Source: Chitinophagaceae bacterium
GTDB taxonomy: Bacteria; Bacteroidota; Bacteroidia; Chitinophagales; Chitinophagaceae
Direction of reading: 5' to 3'
Length of the DNA stretch: 57,830 nucleotides
Assembly: GCA_947454155.1 (NCBI GenBank)
Contig: CANGIT010000018.1
Span: forward strand, 1 to 57,830
Each line of letters begins with the position of its first letter. Positions within the stretch are counted from its first letter, which is position 1. Shown here in pieces: positions 25,919 through 35,905 of the stretch. The notes under the pieces are model-generated. The model searched no databases. It saw only the letters and a program-made list of their open reading frames with translations, and was not told where the DNA came from. A program made the position numbers and the translations under genes.

Positions 25919-28900
25919 ATGAAAAGTTGCGTCACCATTCCCATTTTATTATTCATCTCATTGGTAAGCTATGCTCAATTGCAGCTCCCTGCCATTCAAT
26001 GGCAACACACCATTGCCAGCAGAGGCTACCGAGACAATTTTAGAGGAGCCATAGAAACTCCAGATAAGTCAATCATTGCAGTGGGAAGTTATGGCGTAGC
26101 AGATTATGATTGCGCGGATTTGCCTTTTATTGCCTATGATACAACAGTAGGCTTCCCCAATTTTTCTATTATTAATGGGCAAAAGATGTTGATAGCCAAA
26201 TATGATTCTTCAGGAAATCTGCTATGGAAAAAAGCATTGGGCGGCGACAATATCAATTATGCCAATGGAATTTTTGCTGATGCGCTGGGTGGCTATATTA
26301 TTTACGGCAATTATCAATCGAATTGCTGCGATACCTCCGCCTCCTCTCCTTTTACGCAAAATAAAAAAGGTTTGTGGTTGGTTAAAATCAATGAAAATGG
26401 CGAAGTTTTATGGCAAAAAGTTTACGGATACCCCAGAACAAGCAATATAGACTCTCGCTTTTTTGGCGATTTTGTAATTCCATGCAATGACGGTGGCATG
26501 CTGGCAACCGGCGAAGTCCATTCATATCTTTCATCTTCATACGGATTAACTGCTTCAGATTTCCATGGCGCCAATGACGGCATGATAATGAAATTGGATC
26601 TCAATGGAAACCTTCAATGGATGAAATTGTATGGTGGTAGCAATGATGATTACTTGGCAAAAGCGATACAGGATATAGACGGCAATTTCACGATTATAGG
26701 TACAACATTATCTGCTGATGGCGATTTGAGCGGAACAGGCGGAAACAACGGAGATTTTGATGCCTGGTTGTTAAAAGTGAATGCATCAGGAAATATACTT
26801 TGGCTAAAAAGAATCACAGCAGACGTAGCATCTGATGAATTTGGAACTGATGTGTTGCAAACAAACGACAATGGTATCCTGATCAATGGCGCTACTTCTC
26901 AGGGTGTATTTAATTTACCCAACTCACCGGTTTTAGCCAGGCAATTCTTTGTGAAATATGCTGAGGATGGAAATTTTGAATGGGCAAAAGACTACTCTGA
27001 TATAGGACTTTTTGGAACCGGCGGTGGCAACATCAACGATTACAACGGTGAGGGCTTCATAAATAACACTTGCATTATTAATGACCCTAATGGTGGTTTT
27101 CTCTATTCTACCAATAATGATTTAAACCCTTATTTTCCTACGGAATGTATGGGCACTATTTATGATTGCGGTGAATTGAAAGGAAAATATGATTACACCC
27201 TTGCCAAAACAGACAATGATGGCAATGTTCTTTCGCATAAAGTGATTGGTGGTTCAGATGTTGAATTTGGAATTCCCAAAATTTCACTTACATCCAATAA
27301 TGATATTTTGCTGATTGGATCTTCCGCTTCTGAAGATAAAGATGTGGCCGGAAACACCCATCACCCCCGCACAAACCCATACGACCGCGATACCGATCCT
27401 TGGATGGTTAGATTAACGAATTTTTCCTCTGCCCTACCCTTACGACCAATAATCAATTTTACAGCAGAGCCCAATCAACATGAGGTTATATTGAACTGGC
27501 AAATTCCAAATGAACTAAACAGTTCACACTATTTTGTTGAAAGAAGCTTCAACAACATCTCATTTCACCGAATTGGCAAATTGAATGCCACAGGAAATCA
27601 AAACAATCTACAATCCTATCAATTTATCGATTCAAGTGCGCTAAGTTTAAATTTCCCTTTTTATTATTACAGAATTGTACAAGTAGATAATTCAATCCGT
27701 ATTTCAAACAGCAACATCGTAGCTATATCACACCCGATAGATATCATTTTTACTGGCGCTAGACAAGCCAACGATGTATTGTTGAATTGGGTAAGCCGAT
27801 TTGAATTTTCATTGGCTCATTATACTTTACAACGTAGCTTCAATGGTATTGACTTTACCGACATTAATAATCAAACGCCCACCGGTGCAAGCTTACAACC
27901 TGTCTCCTATACTTATGTCGATGCGATGGCTGCAACTATCGACACAGCCTATTTGTATTACCGCTTGAAACTTACCGACACTACCGGTATGGATACTTAT
28001 TCACAGTCAATTGTATTGCATCACCCTATGGTAAGCAATCTCTCCGGTCAATGGGATTCAAGTGGCATTCATCTGATTTGTCAAACAAAATTCGAACAGC
28101 ATATTTTGCGTCACTATCTTCAAAAGGGTTACAATGGCATTAGCTTTACAACCATTGATTCAGTTCAAACCAATGGCAGCTCGAATGGGATACATCAATA
28201 TTTCTTCAACGATACGGCAAATGATACCGCTTATCTTGATTACAGGATAATGCACGTGGGCAGCACTGGCAACATTAGCTATAGCAATTTGATTCAGCTG
28301 CTGCATCCCCTGGTGATGGAATCCAATGGACAATGGACTTCAACAGGAGTAACAATACATCTTAGTTCTCGTTACGAATATGCAATGGCTACATACAGCT
28401 TGCAAAGAAGTACGGACGGCATTCTATTTACCAACATCGATAGTATTCAGGCTTCAGGTAACAATGGAGATTGGCAATCCTACACATTTACAGACATCGC
28501 TATTGATACTGCCTACCTATATTATCGGATAATGGCTACCGATAGTTTTGGTCGTATCCAATACAGCAACATGACCACATTACATCATCCAATGATTTTT
28601 CAATTTTATGGACAGCAAAATTCAAATGATGTACTACTGAATTGGCGTACCAAATACGAACTTAATATTCAAGCTTACAAACTGCAAAGAAGTTTCAATG
28701 GAACAAACTTTTTAGACTTGAATGTACAGAACACAGCCGGTAGCAGTGAGGTGTGGCAAGAATATGGTTATACCGATATCAACGCCTCATTGATTGACAC
28801 TCCATATCTGTATTACAGATTGGCATTTACCGACAGTAATGGAATTACAGCTTACAGCGACATTCTAAGCTTTCATCACTCCATGATAATTAGATTATCT

Positions 28901-29695
28901 GCTGAGTGGAACGATAAAGATGTCAACATCAGTTGGTCTTCAAAATACCAAAACAATATTTTACATTATCAAGTACAACGAAGTTTCAATGGCATTGATT
29001 TTACTGGCATTCAAACCATTACAGCCAATGGAAACAATGATGCCATAGTACTATATAGCCTTAACGACATCAATGTAGCCGCTAACAATGAGGCCTACCA
29101 GTATTACAGACTGGAAATTACAGACAGCATCGGCACTGTAAATTACAGCGATACCATCCCGCTTCATCATCCAATATCCATAAACATTCAGGCCGTTTGG
29201 AATCAGTTGAATGGAAGAATAAACTGGCAAAGTCAATTTGAAGAAAACGTTGAGCGAATCATTTTGCAAAGAAGTACAGACAACAACAATTTTGCCGATA
29301 TCTCTTCATTTACTTCTCAAGGCAACAATGACAATGTTCAATCTTATGTTTTCAATGATGACAGGTTATACCTTGAATATGCTGACAAATATTACTATAG
29401 ATTAAAAATAATTTTCAACAACAATCGGATTATTTACTCAGATACAGCTCAGTTAAGCCGAAATGGCAATCTAGTTTTACTGACGCCCAACCCTACATCA
29501 GGAAGATTGACCATTCAGTCCAATGCTTGCAAAGGATACAGAGTTACCGATGCTCAAGGCCGTCTTATAAAAAAAGTTGATGGTGGCCGTCAAAACTTGA
29601 TAGACATTACCCACTTGCCAAATGGCATTTATTGGATAACTCTTTTGATGGAAGATAACACTTCGAACACCTTTAGCATCATTAAACATAACTAA
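25919..29695 (+). CDS. Large T9SS-secreted protein with seven FN3-like repeats
   Basis: The 1258-residue protein has a signal peptide (ILLFISLVSYAQ, cut near residue 20). Residues about 25-505 form a propeller-like part with repeats of the type GGSNDDYLAKAIQDIDGNF and ILWLKRI. Seven tandem repeats of about 96 residues cover 509-1181; each has a W/LNW core, Y-x-(L/V)-QRSFNG-x-(D/N)F, a (D/N)-x-YYR core and a closing (L/F)HHP. Residues about 1183-1258 are a type A T9SS sorting domain (LTPNPTSGRLTIQS ... LPNGIYWI). It is probably exported by T9SS to the surface, as an adhesin or matrix protein by inference. AT-rich relative to flanking genes. Monocistronic. Confidence 0.9.
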   Translation: MKSCVTIPILLFISLVSYAQLQLPAIQWQHTIASRGYRDNFRGAIETPDKSIIAVGSYGVADYDCADLPFIAYDTTVGFPNFSIINGQKMLIAKYDSSGNLLWKKALGGDNINYANGIFADALGGYIIYGNYQSNCCDTSASSPFTQNKKGLWLVKINENGEVLWQKVYGYPRTSNIDSRFFGDFVIPCNDGGMLATGEVHSYLSSSYGLTASDFHGANDGMIMKLDLNGNLQWMKLYGGSNDDYLAKAIQDIDGNFTIIGTTLSADGDLSGTGGNNGDFDAWLLKVNASGNILWLKRITADVASDEFGTDVLQTNDNGILINGATSQGVFNLPNSPVLARQFFVKYAEDGNFEWAKDYSDIGLFGTGGGNINDYNGEGFINNTCIINDPNGGFLYSTNNDLNPYFPTECMGTIYDCGELKGKYDYTLAKTDNDGNVLSHKVIGGSDVEFGIPKISLTSNNDILLIGSSASEDKDVAGNTHHPRTNPYDRDTDPWMVRLTNFSSALPLRPIINFTAEPNQHEVILNWQIPNELNSSHYFVERSFNNISFHRIGKLNATGNQNNLQSYQFIDSSALSLNFPFYYYRIVQVDNSIRISNSNIVAISHPIDIIFTGARQANDVLLNWVSRFEFSLAHYTLQRSFNGIDFTDINNQTPTGASLQPVSYTYVDAMAATIDTAYLYYRLKLTDTTGMDTYSQSIVLHHPMVSNLSGQWDSSGIHLICQTKFEQHILRHYLQKGYNGISFTTIDSVQTNGSSNGIHQYFFNDTANDTAYLDYRIMHVGSTGNISYSNLIQLLHPLVMESNGQWTSTGVTIHLSSRYEYAMATYSLQRSTDGILFTNIDSIQASGNNGDWQSYTFTDIAIDTAYLYYRIMATDSFGRIQYSNMTTLHHPMIFQFYGQQNSNDVLLNWRTKYELNIQAYKLQRSFNGTNFLDLNVQNTAGSSEVWQEYGYTDINASLIDTPYLYYRLAFTDSNGITAYSDILSFHHSMIIRLSAEWNDKDVNISWSSKYQNNILHYQVQRSFNGIDFTGIQTITANGNNDAIVLYSLNDINVAANNEAYQYYRLEITDSIGTVNYSDTIPLHHPISINIQAVWNQLNGRINWQSQFEENVERIILQRSTDNNNFADISSFTSQGNNDNVQSYVFNDDRLYLEYADKYYYRLKIIFNNNRIIYSDTAQLSRNGNLVLLTPNPTSGRLTIQSNACKGYRVTDAQGRLIKKVDGGRQNLIDITHLPNGIYWITLLMEDNTSNTFSIIKHN

Positions 29696-29717
29696 AACCA
29701 GTGAAGTCGTTGATAAG

Positions 29718-29750
29718 AAATCCAGATTAAATCAGCCGGATTTTTTTACG
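29718..29750 (+). terminator. Candidate terminator after the T9SS cargo gene
   Basis: Short stem AAATCC / GGATTT with a loop of about 13 nt and a following T tract, 23 bp after the stop. The stem is weak. Confidence 0.45.
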
Positions 29751-29773
29751 AATTTATTCATCATGCTTTAATT

Positions 29774-30754
29774 ATGAAATGTAAAATTTGCGAAAGTGAC
29801 CAATTTTTTCCTGCTATCGTTGTCAAAGAAATGATGTTTGGCAGTAGAAATACATACAGGTACATTCAATGTGAATCCTGCCTTTGTTTACAATTGATAG
29901 AAAAAGAAACAAACCAGGCCAAATTATATCCAAAACTATATTATAGTTTCAACACGTATCAGCAAAACTCAGTCAAAAGCCTTATCAAAAGATTTGTGAT
30001 AAAGCAATCCGTTGCCAAAGCATTGGGGAAAAGCAACCTATTTTTTTCAGCATTAGCACAACAAAAAAGACAATCGGGAGCACACGCATTGAAAGGGATA
30101 ATCAACAAAACTTCAAGCATATTGGATGTAGGCTGTGGCGATGGTAAACTTATTGACGCTTTAAGCAGTTGCGGATACCAGCATTTAATGGGCATTGATC
30201 CGTTTTTGGATAAAGACTTTACTTGCGAAAAATATAACCTTCTCAAAAAAAACATTGATGATTTACCTTCAAAAGAACAATTTGATGTGATCATGATGCA
30301 CCATAGTTTCGAACATGTAGACAATCCATTCGAGGTAATGCATCATGTGAAAAGATTATTGAAACCGAATGGAGTATTCATCCTACGCATACCCGTTGCA
30401 GATAGTTTCGCATTCAAAAAATACCAGGCCAATTGGGTGCAGCTCGATGCTCCTCGACATATATTTTTACACAGCAATACAAGTATCAAATTAATTGCAA
30501 AACAAAATGATTTGAAAATTACCGGAATTATTGATGATTCGACAGCATTTCAATTTATAGGAAGTGAACAATATTTGCATGGCATATCACTGGATGATAG
30601 CCGGTCTTTTTTTGTAAGTCCATTGAAGAAAACGATTTTCAATAAAAAACACATCTTTAGCCGAGCACAGATAAAATCATTTCACCAGCAGGCAGAAGCA
30701 CTCAACAAAACGGGCAAAGGAGACCAAAGAATATTTTATCTGAAACACAATTAG
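29774..30754 (+). CDS. Class I SAM-dependent methyltransferase with N-terminal zinc-ribbon-like Cys pairs
   Basis: The 326-residue protein starts with CKICESDQFF, and CESCLCLQL follows near residues 36-44, forming two Cys pairs like the putative zinc-binding domain of sugar methyltransferases. The Rossmann core has motif I ILDVGCGDGKLIDAL, the acidic GIDPF, and a motif IV-like FDVIMMHHSFEHVDNP. A C-terminal region of about 90 residues has no recognised domain. Such enzymes often act on nucleotide sugars or natural products; the substrate is not known here. The gene is AT-rich like its upstream neighbour. Confidence 0.82.
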   Translation: MKCKICESDQFFPAIVVKEMMFGSRNTYRYIQCESCLCLQLIEKETNQAKLYPKLYYSFNTYQQNSVKSLIKRFVIKQSVAKALGKSNLFFSALAQQKRQSGAHALKGIINKTSSILDVGCGDGKLIDALSSCGYQHLMGIDPFLDKDFTCEKYNLLKKNIDDLPSKEQFDVIMMHHSFEHVDNPFEVMHHVKRLLKPNGVFILRIPVADSFAFKKYQANWVQLDAPRHIFLHSNTSIKLIAKQNDLKITGIIDDSTAFQFIGSEQYLHGISLDDSRSFFVSPLKKTIFNKKHIFSRAQIKSFHQQAEALNKTGKGDQRIFYLKHN

Positions 30755-30826
30755 TTTTTCTCTCAATTCAAATAACAATCTTCTGTATAATTTCCTCTAG
30801 ATTGTTGTCCAAAAAAGGAATCACTA

Positions 30827-30901
30827 AAATAAAAAAGGGGCCGTGATAGAAATCGCAGCCCGTATTAATCCAATATCCTATGAAAAACCGTGTCTATAAC
30901 G
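30827..30901 (-). repeat. 75-bp hairpin repeat, copy A
   Basis: It differs from copy B (31125-31199) at two positions only. Read on the minus strand it ends in a hairpin with a 10-bp stem, GGGCTGCGAT / ATCACGGCCC, and then CCTTTTTTATTT, which is terminator-like. In this copy one stem pair is a C-A mismatch. Confidence 0.88.
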
Positions 30902-31124
30902 CCGGGCTTGTTTCATTTAGTATGTAAATCAATAAATTAATTTGAAAAACAGCATTCTTTCGGTTCCACATTTGTCGTTTGTAAAATCTACACACCAAAA
31001 GCTTTGTGAAACCACCCTTTGCTTATCTACTTACCAACTCGCTTCTTTACCATCTTATATACTTGGCGAGAATGGATGAACTTATTACAGTGCTTTCCTT
31101 CTAGAAAACATCTACAGAGGGCAT

Positions 31125-31199
31125 AAATAAAAAAGGGGCCGCGATGGAAATCGCAGCCCGTATTAATCCAATATCCTATGAAAAACCGTGTCTATAACG
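31125..31199 (-). repeat. 75-bp hairpin repeat, copy B (terminator-like, minus strand)
   Basis: Minus-strand stem GGGCTGCGAT / ATCGCGGCCC pairs completely, with one G-U, around loop TTCC, followed by CTTTTTT. It begins about 50 bp after the stop of the Ldh-family gene, so it can terminate that transcript. The remaining 45 bp, conserved exactly in copy A, are more than a terminator needs. Confidence 0.88.
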
Positions 31200-31247
31200 G
31201 CCATCGTTAAAAACTTATTGTACAGAGAATCAGTTTTTTATAAATAA

Positions 31248-32354
31248 TCATGCAGAAATCTTGTCCAGGCCCATTTTGAGGTTTACCTGATTCAGGTCGT
31301 CAAGCACCGACTCGAGCAGAGGAATTCCATTTTCCATCCTTTCTTTTTCCATGGCTCTTTCGGGATCTCCGGGCACAATTACACTTGGTGAAGCTGAGGA
31401 AGGTTTTGCCGAACGAAAGCGGCGGATCCACATGTCCATGTCTTTTTTAAAATCTTCGGCTTTTCTGAAGCCGTCGATTCGCATGGCCCCCATAAAATGA
31501 CCGATGCCTTTCCCCGGCTGATTTTCGGGCATGGGAATATAGGCCGGAAATGGCGGTACCCAGGGACCGAAGTTGGCGCCGCTGAGCACACCAGAAAAAA
31601 TGTCTACAATGGAACCGAGCATATACCCCTTGTGGCTGCTTCTTTCTCTGTCGCTGCCCAAGGGTAAGAGGGCGCCTCCGTTTTTCAGTGCATGTGCATC
31701 GTTGGTATCATGGCCTTCGGCATCTTGTACCCAGCCCGATGGAACATCTTTTCCTAAACGCTGACAAATTTCAAGCTTTCCGTTGGCTGCTGTGGTGGTG
31801 GCAAAATCAGCCACAAAATCGGGCTCCTCTCCTGCCGGTACGGCCACGGCTATAGGATTGGTTCCGAGCAATTTTTCTTTTGAAAAGGTGGGTGCCACAA
31901 TAGCGGAAGCGTTGGTCATGGCCATGCCGATCATGTCTTCACGGGAAGCCATCATGGCATAAGTGCCGGCGATACCGAAATGGTTGCTGTTTTGTACACT
32001 GATCCAGCCGCTGCCCACGGAACGCGCTTTTTCAATGGCGATTTTCATGGCCATGGGTGCCACTACCAATCCAAGTCCGCTGTCGCCGTCCACCACCCCG
32101 GTACTGGGCGTTTCATGTATGAGTCTGATGTTGGGTTGGGGATTGATTCTGCCGGCTTCCCATAAACGTACATAACCACTCAATCGGGCCACGCCATGGC
32201 TGTCTACCCCTCTGAGATCGGCAATGAGCAACGATGCTGCGGCCGTGTCTGCATGTGCTGGGGAACAGCCCATGGCCAAAAAAACGGCACGGGTCATTTC
32301 AAACAATCGGGAATAAGGCAGTACAATTTCCATCCCGCGAAGGTAAGACATCAA
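31248..32354 (-). CDS. Ldh family (malate/L-sulfolactate/ureidoglycolate type) NAD(P)-dependent oxidoreductase
   Basis: This 368-residue member of the Ldh_2 family is unrelated to classical lactate dehydrogenase. Motifs are [14 protein letters not shown] with the catalytic His, [16 protein letters not shown], the [15 protein letters not shown] loop, [22 protein letters not shown] and the [19 protein letters not shown] segment. Family members reduce 2-oxo acids; the substrate here is not determined. The start could also be the internal ATG six codons later ([10 protein letters not shown]). It diverges from yebC with about 80 bp between them. Confidence 0.88.
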   Translation of the reverse strand: MMSYLRGMEIVLPYSRLFEMTRAVFLAMGCSPAHADTAAASLLIADLRGVDSHGVARLSGYVRLWEAGRINPQPNIRLIHETPSTGVVDGDSGLGLVVAPMAMKIAIEKARSVGSGWISVQNSNHFGIAGTYAMMASREDMIGMAMTNASAIVAPTFSKEKLLGTNPIAVAVPAGEEPDFVADFATTTAANGKLEICQRLGKDVPSGWVQDAEGHDTNDAHALKNGGALLPLGSDRERSSHKGYMLGSIVDIFSGVLSGANFGPWVPPFPAYIPMPENQPGKGIGHFMGAMRIDGFRKAEDFKKDMDMWIRRFRSAKPSSASPSVIVPGDPERAMEKERMENGIPLLESVLDDLNQVNLKMGLDKISA

Positions 32355-32432
32355 AAACAGAGAAAAACATCCGCGAGCTTCTTACTAAACAATCATTTCC
32401 TTAATTTTGCCACCCTTAAAACAGCCACTACT

Positions 32433-33143
32433 ATGGGAAGGATATTTGAAGTTCGTAAAAGTGCCATGTTTGCACGCTGGGACAAAATGGCGAAGAATTT
32501 TACCCGTATCGGGAAGGAGATCGCCATTGCCGTTAAAGCCGGCGGCCCCGACCCCGACAACAACCCGGCGCTGAGAAGATGCTACATCAATGCCAAGGCC
32601 TGCAACATGCCTAAGGACAGAGTGGAAGCCGCTATTAAAAGGGCCATGGGTAAAGACACCACCAACTACGACGAACTGGTGTACGAAGGTTATGCGCCAC
32701 ATGGCGTGGCTGTATTGGTGGAAACCGCCACCGACAACCCTACCCGTACTGTTGCCAATGTACGCATGCATTTCAATAAAGGCGGCGGCACGCTGGGAAC
32801 CAGTGGCAGCGTGGCTTTCACCTTTACCCGTATGGGAGAGTTCAAAGTAAAAAACAATGGCCAGGATATTGAAGAGCTCGAACTGGAGCTGATTGATTTC
32901 GGTTTGGAAGAAATCGGCGAGAACAGCGAAGGACAAATCATCATCAGAACCGCCTTCAACGAATTCGGCAACATGAGCAAGGCGCTGGAAGAAAAAGGCA
33001 TCGAAGTGATAACGGCCGAGCTTACACGAATTCCAAGCAATACAGTGGAGCTGAACGAAGAACAAGCCAACGAAGTGCTCAAGTTAGTCGACAACCTCGA
33101 ACAAGACGACGACGTGCAGAAAGTATATCACAATTTGAAGTAA
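32433..33143 (+). CDS. YebC/PmpR family DNA-binding regulator or translation factor
   Basis: The 236-residue protein has the family beginning [21 protein letters not shown], which is close to the common MGRxFExRK. The frame is open from 32196, but those residues overlap the divergent gene, and a TAATTTTG box lies at 32402-32409, so ATG 32433 is the start. Conserved parts are [51 protein letters not shown] and [13 protein letters not shown]. Family members act as transcription regulators, and some were recently linked to translation; the role here is open. Confidence 0.92.
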   Translation: MGRIFEVRKSAMFARWDKMAKNFTRIGKEIAIAVKAGGPDPDNNPALRRCYINAKACNMPKDRVEAAIKRAMGKDTTNYDELVYEGYAPHGVAVLVETATDNPTRTVANVRMHFNKGGGTLGTSGSVAFTFTRMGEFKVKNNGQDIEELELELIDFGLEEIGENSEGQIIIRTAFNEFGNMSKALEEKGIEVITAELTRIPSNTVELNEEQANEVLKLVDNLEQDDDVQKVYHNLK

Positions 33144-33249
33144 AGTAGGTCAATAGTTTGATGGGCTGACAAGGTGATAAGATTTCTGGTCAATGGGATT
33201 TCTGACGATAATTTTATAGAATGACTGGAAAATTGGCGTACCCGAAAAA

Positions 33250-33283
33250 TTGTAAAAAAGTTAAGTGACATGAACTTTTACAA
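33250..33283. repeat. Inverted repeat between yebC and the E1 gene
   Basis: TTGTAAAAAAGTT and AACTTTTACAA are complementary apart from two extra A residues, around a 10-nt loop. It lies between convergent genes, so a bidirectional terminator is possible, but no clean T tract follows. Confidence 0.4.
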
Positions 33284-33294
33284 TAACTCATTAC

Positions 33295-33326
33295 CAAATA
33301 ATCAAATCCATCTATCATCAAATCAA
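33295..33326. repeat. Octamer array (CAAATCAT family), 4 units
   Basis: Four 8-bp units in phase: CAAATAAT, CAAATCCA, TCTATCAT, CAAATCAA. The array ends 3 bp before the E1 stop codon. The same word occurs in a second 32-bp array at 37329-37360. Confidence 0.55.
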
Positions 33327-33329
33327 TAG

Positions 33330-35714
33330 CTACTCTGCCATCATTTCCCTTACCACCCTTATCACATCTTCCGCATTGGGTTTGGAGAAGTAATCGCCAT
33401 CCGATCCGTAAGCCGGACGATGTTCTTTTGCAGTGAGCGTTCTTGGTGCCACATCCAATAAGCGATAACCGTTTTGTTCTTCCATCACCTTATTGTACAT
33501 GAAGGCCGCTGCGCCTCCGGGTACATCTTCATCCACAAAAAGTATACGGTTGGTTTTACGCAAAGAAGCAGCTATGATATGATGTCTGTCGAATGGCAGT
33601 AAGGTCTGCACATCTATAATTTCGCAAGAAATACCCAGTGATTGCAATCTTTCAGCCGCTTCCTGTATGATGCGCAATGTAGACCCGTAAGAAACGATGG
33701 TGATGTCATCGCCCGAACGCAAAATCTCTGGAACGCCCAAAGGAACAGTGAACTGCGACAAATTGGAAGGCAGTTTTTCTTTCAACCTGTAGCCGTTCAA
33801 ACATTCTATCACCAATCCCGGATCGTTGCTTTGCAACAACGTGTTATACATACCGGCGGCTTGTGTCATGTTACGAGGTACACATATATGCATGCCACGG
33901 AGCGAGTGGATGATCATGCCCATGGGTGAGCCACTGTGCCAGACACCTTCCAAACGATGACCTCTTGTTCTTACAATCAGCGGACAACTTTGCTGACCAG
34001 CGGAGCGGTAATGCAAGGTGGCCACATCGTCGCTAAGCGGTTGTAACCCATACAACAGATAATCGAGGTATTGTATTTCTGCGATGGGCCTCAATCCTCT
34101 CATGGCAAGACCTATACCCTGCCCCATGATGGTGAGTTCCCTGATGCCGGTATCAAAAATCCTGTCGATACCATATTTTTCCTGCAAACCGCTGAAGCCT
34201 TGGTTCACGTCACCGATATTTCCCAAATCCTCTCCGAAAGCCACCACTTTGGGGTTGCTGGCAAACAGCTGGTCGAAATACTGGTTGATGATTTCGAATC
34301 CATTCAGCCACGGCGCCTCTTCTTGACAATGAGCAGGTACGATGTTTACCTGTGTGGCGGATTTTGGTCCTTCATTCAATAAGAAACTATCGTAGATGCT
34401 TTCACCTTTGTTTTTTTGGAGATCATAATATTCTTTAAGTTTTTTAACTTCTGCCGCATCAATGCCCAGCAGCAATTCCATTGCCAAAGCCAGGGCACGC
34501 ATGACGTCTCTGCGAATCGGTTCGCGTATGGCCAGCAGGTCGTTGATGATGGCCGTGATGCCCTGATGAAAACCCGAACAGGCTTGCAGATAGTCTTCCG
34601 CCTCTTTCACCAGCTGCTTCATCGGCGTGTGAAATTTCTGCCAGGCTTTATTCTTGCATTCCCTCACATAATTTTCCGCTTCGGTTTCCAACTCACTCAG
34701 TTCTTCTGCTGTGGCCAAAGCACTGGTGATCAGCCATTCTTTCATTTGCCGGATTCCATCCCAGTCTTTTTCCCACTGCAGCCTTTCAGCTGTTTTATAA
34801 CGCTCATGACTACCTGAAGTGGAATGACCCTGAGGCTGTGTAAGCTCTTCAACATGAAACAAAGCGGGTGTATGGGTATCTCTGATTTTTTGAATGGCAG
34901 ATTCCAGCACTTCACACATGCCTGCATAATCCCAACCTTTAAGCTTGTAAATATCAAAGCCGTTGGAATGTCCGTTTTGCTGCATACCGGCCAGCGCTTC
35001 GGAGATAGAGCCCTTGGTGGTCTGGTATTTTTTTGGAACAGAAATGCCATAGCCATCGTCCCATACAAAAACAGCGAGCGGCACTTGTAAAACACCTGCG
35101 GCGTTGATGGTTTCCCAAAACTGGCCTTCACTGGTGGAGGCATCGCCAATGGTGCAAAAACAAACCTCATTGCCGTTTTTACTCAATGTTTTTTCCTGAT
35201 GCAGTTCTTTCACGTTCCTGAATACTTTGGAAGCGAAAGCAAGCCCCAGGCCTCTAACCATCTGACCTGCGGTAGGCGAAATATCACTCGACACATTCTT
35301 GGTCTGGGTTAAGTCGAGCCAGTTGCCTTGTTCATCCAGCATGCGCGTGGCAAAATGAGCATTCATTTGCCGGCCGGCGCTGAAAGGATCATTATTGATA
35401 TCTGCATCGGCATACAATTGAGAAAAGAAAGACTCTGGCGTCGCCAGTCCCGATGAAAACATGAAAGTTTGATCGCGGTAGTAACCCGAACGAAAATCGC
35501 CTGGCTTGAAAAATTTGGCCATGGCCACCTGGGCCACTTCCTTGCCATCGCCGAAAATGCCAAACTTGGCTTTACCGGTAAGCACTTCTTTACGGCCCAG
35601 CAAACTGGTTTCGCGGCTGATGCAGCAAATCTTATAATCTGTGAGTACCTCATTCCTGAAGTGCTCGAAACTCAATTGTTCCTGTTCGTTTTTTATTGCT
35701 TGCATCTGATCCAT
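33330..35714 (-). CDS. 2-oxoacid dehydrogenase E1 component, fused alpha and beta subunits
   Basis: Thiamine-diphosphate enzyme of a branched-chain or related 2-oxoacid dehydrogenase complex. The 794-residue chain contains an alpha part (about 25-400) with the TPP motif GDASTSEGQFWE and FVWDDGYGISVP, a linker, and a beta part (about 455-794) with FGEDLGNIGDVNQG, FDTGIRELTIMGQGIG and IQYLDYLLYG. Fusion of E1 alpha and beta is common in Bacteroidota. E2 and E3 genes are not nearby. A TAATTTTG box on the minus strand (35732-35739) lies about 18 bp upstream of the start. Substrate preference is not resolved. Confidence 0.9.
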   Translation of the reverse strand: MDQMQAIKNEQEQLSFEHFRNEVLTDYKICCISRETSLLGRKEVLTGKAKFGIFGDGKEVAQVAMAKFFKPGDFRSGYYRDQTFMFSSGLATPESFFSQLYADADINNDPFSAGRQMNAHFATRMLDEQGNWLDLTQTKNVSSDISPTAGQMVRGLGLAFASKVFRNVKELHQEKTLSKNGNEVCFCTIGDASTSEGQFWETINAAGVLQVPLAVFVWDDGYGISVPKKYQTTKGSISEALAGMQQNGHSNGFDIYKLKGWDYAGMCEVLESAIQKIRDTHTPALFHVEELTQPQGHSTSGSHERYKTAERLQWEKDWDGIRQMKEWLITSALATAEELSELETEAENYVRECKNKAWQKFHTPMKQLVKEAEDYLQACSGFHQGITAIINDLLAIREPIRRDVMRALALAMELLLGIDAAEVKKLKEYYDLQKNKGESIYDSFLLNEGPKSATQVNIVPAHCQEEAPWLNGFEIINQYFDQLFASNPKVVAFGEDLGNIGDVNQGFSGLQEKYGIDRIFDTGIRELTIMGQGIGLAMRGLRPIAEIQYLDYLLYGLQPLSDDVATLHYRSAGQQSCPLIVRTRGHRLEGVWHSGSPMGMIIHSLRGMHICVPRNMTQAAGMYNTLLQSNDPGLVIECLNGYRLKEKLPSNLSQFTVPLGVPEILRSGDDITIVSYGSTLRIIQEAAERLQSLGISCEIIDVQTLLPFDRHHIIAASLRKTNRILFVDEDVPGGAAAFMYNKVMEEQNGYRLLDVAPRTLTAKEHRPAYGSDGDYFSKPNAEDVIRVVREMMAE

Positions 35715-35905
35715 ATACCGAAATTAAGTGCCAAAATTATGATTTTAAGCCCGTTCTATTGCAGTCGCCAAGGATTGTTTTCAAGATTTTGAAGCGGTAA
35801 AGCGATTCAGCGGGTTTGTTAAAAAACTGTAAATAGGACTTGAAAATTCTGCTTAATAAAATGAATTAGTATCTTTAACGTTGTACATTTCACATCATCC
35901 CTTGT

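Larger units (their letters stand above)
30755..31247. other. 493-bp gap holding two 75-bp hairpin repeats
   Basis: No convincing ORF is present. Besides the two repeats at 30827-30901 and 31125-31199, the roughly 220 bp between them show no gene or clear hairpin. Two tiny plus-strand ORFs start inside the repeats (ATGAAAAACCGTGTCTATAAC in each) but end after 15 and 10 codons and have no ribosome-binding site. The gap lies between convergent genes. Confidence 0.7.

Noticed and set aside
30880..31210. Leader peptides MKNRVYN... starting in the 75-bp repeats
   Set aside because: Only 15 and 10 codons, no ribosome-binding site, no run of regulatory codons and no biosynthetic operon downstream on that strand; the hairpin acts on the other strand.
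32196..32432. 79-residue extension of the YebC-family protein
   Set aside because: It overlaps the divergent Ldh-family gene and its promoter region; the family start is at 32433.
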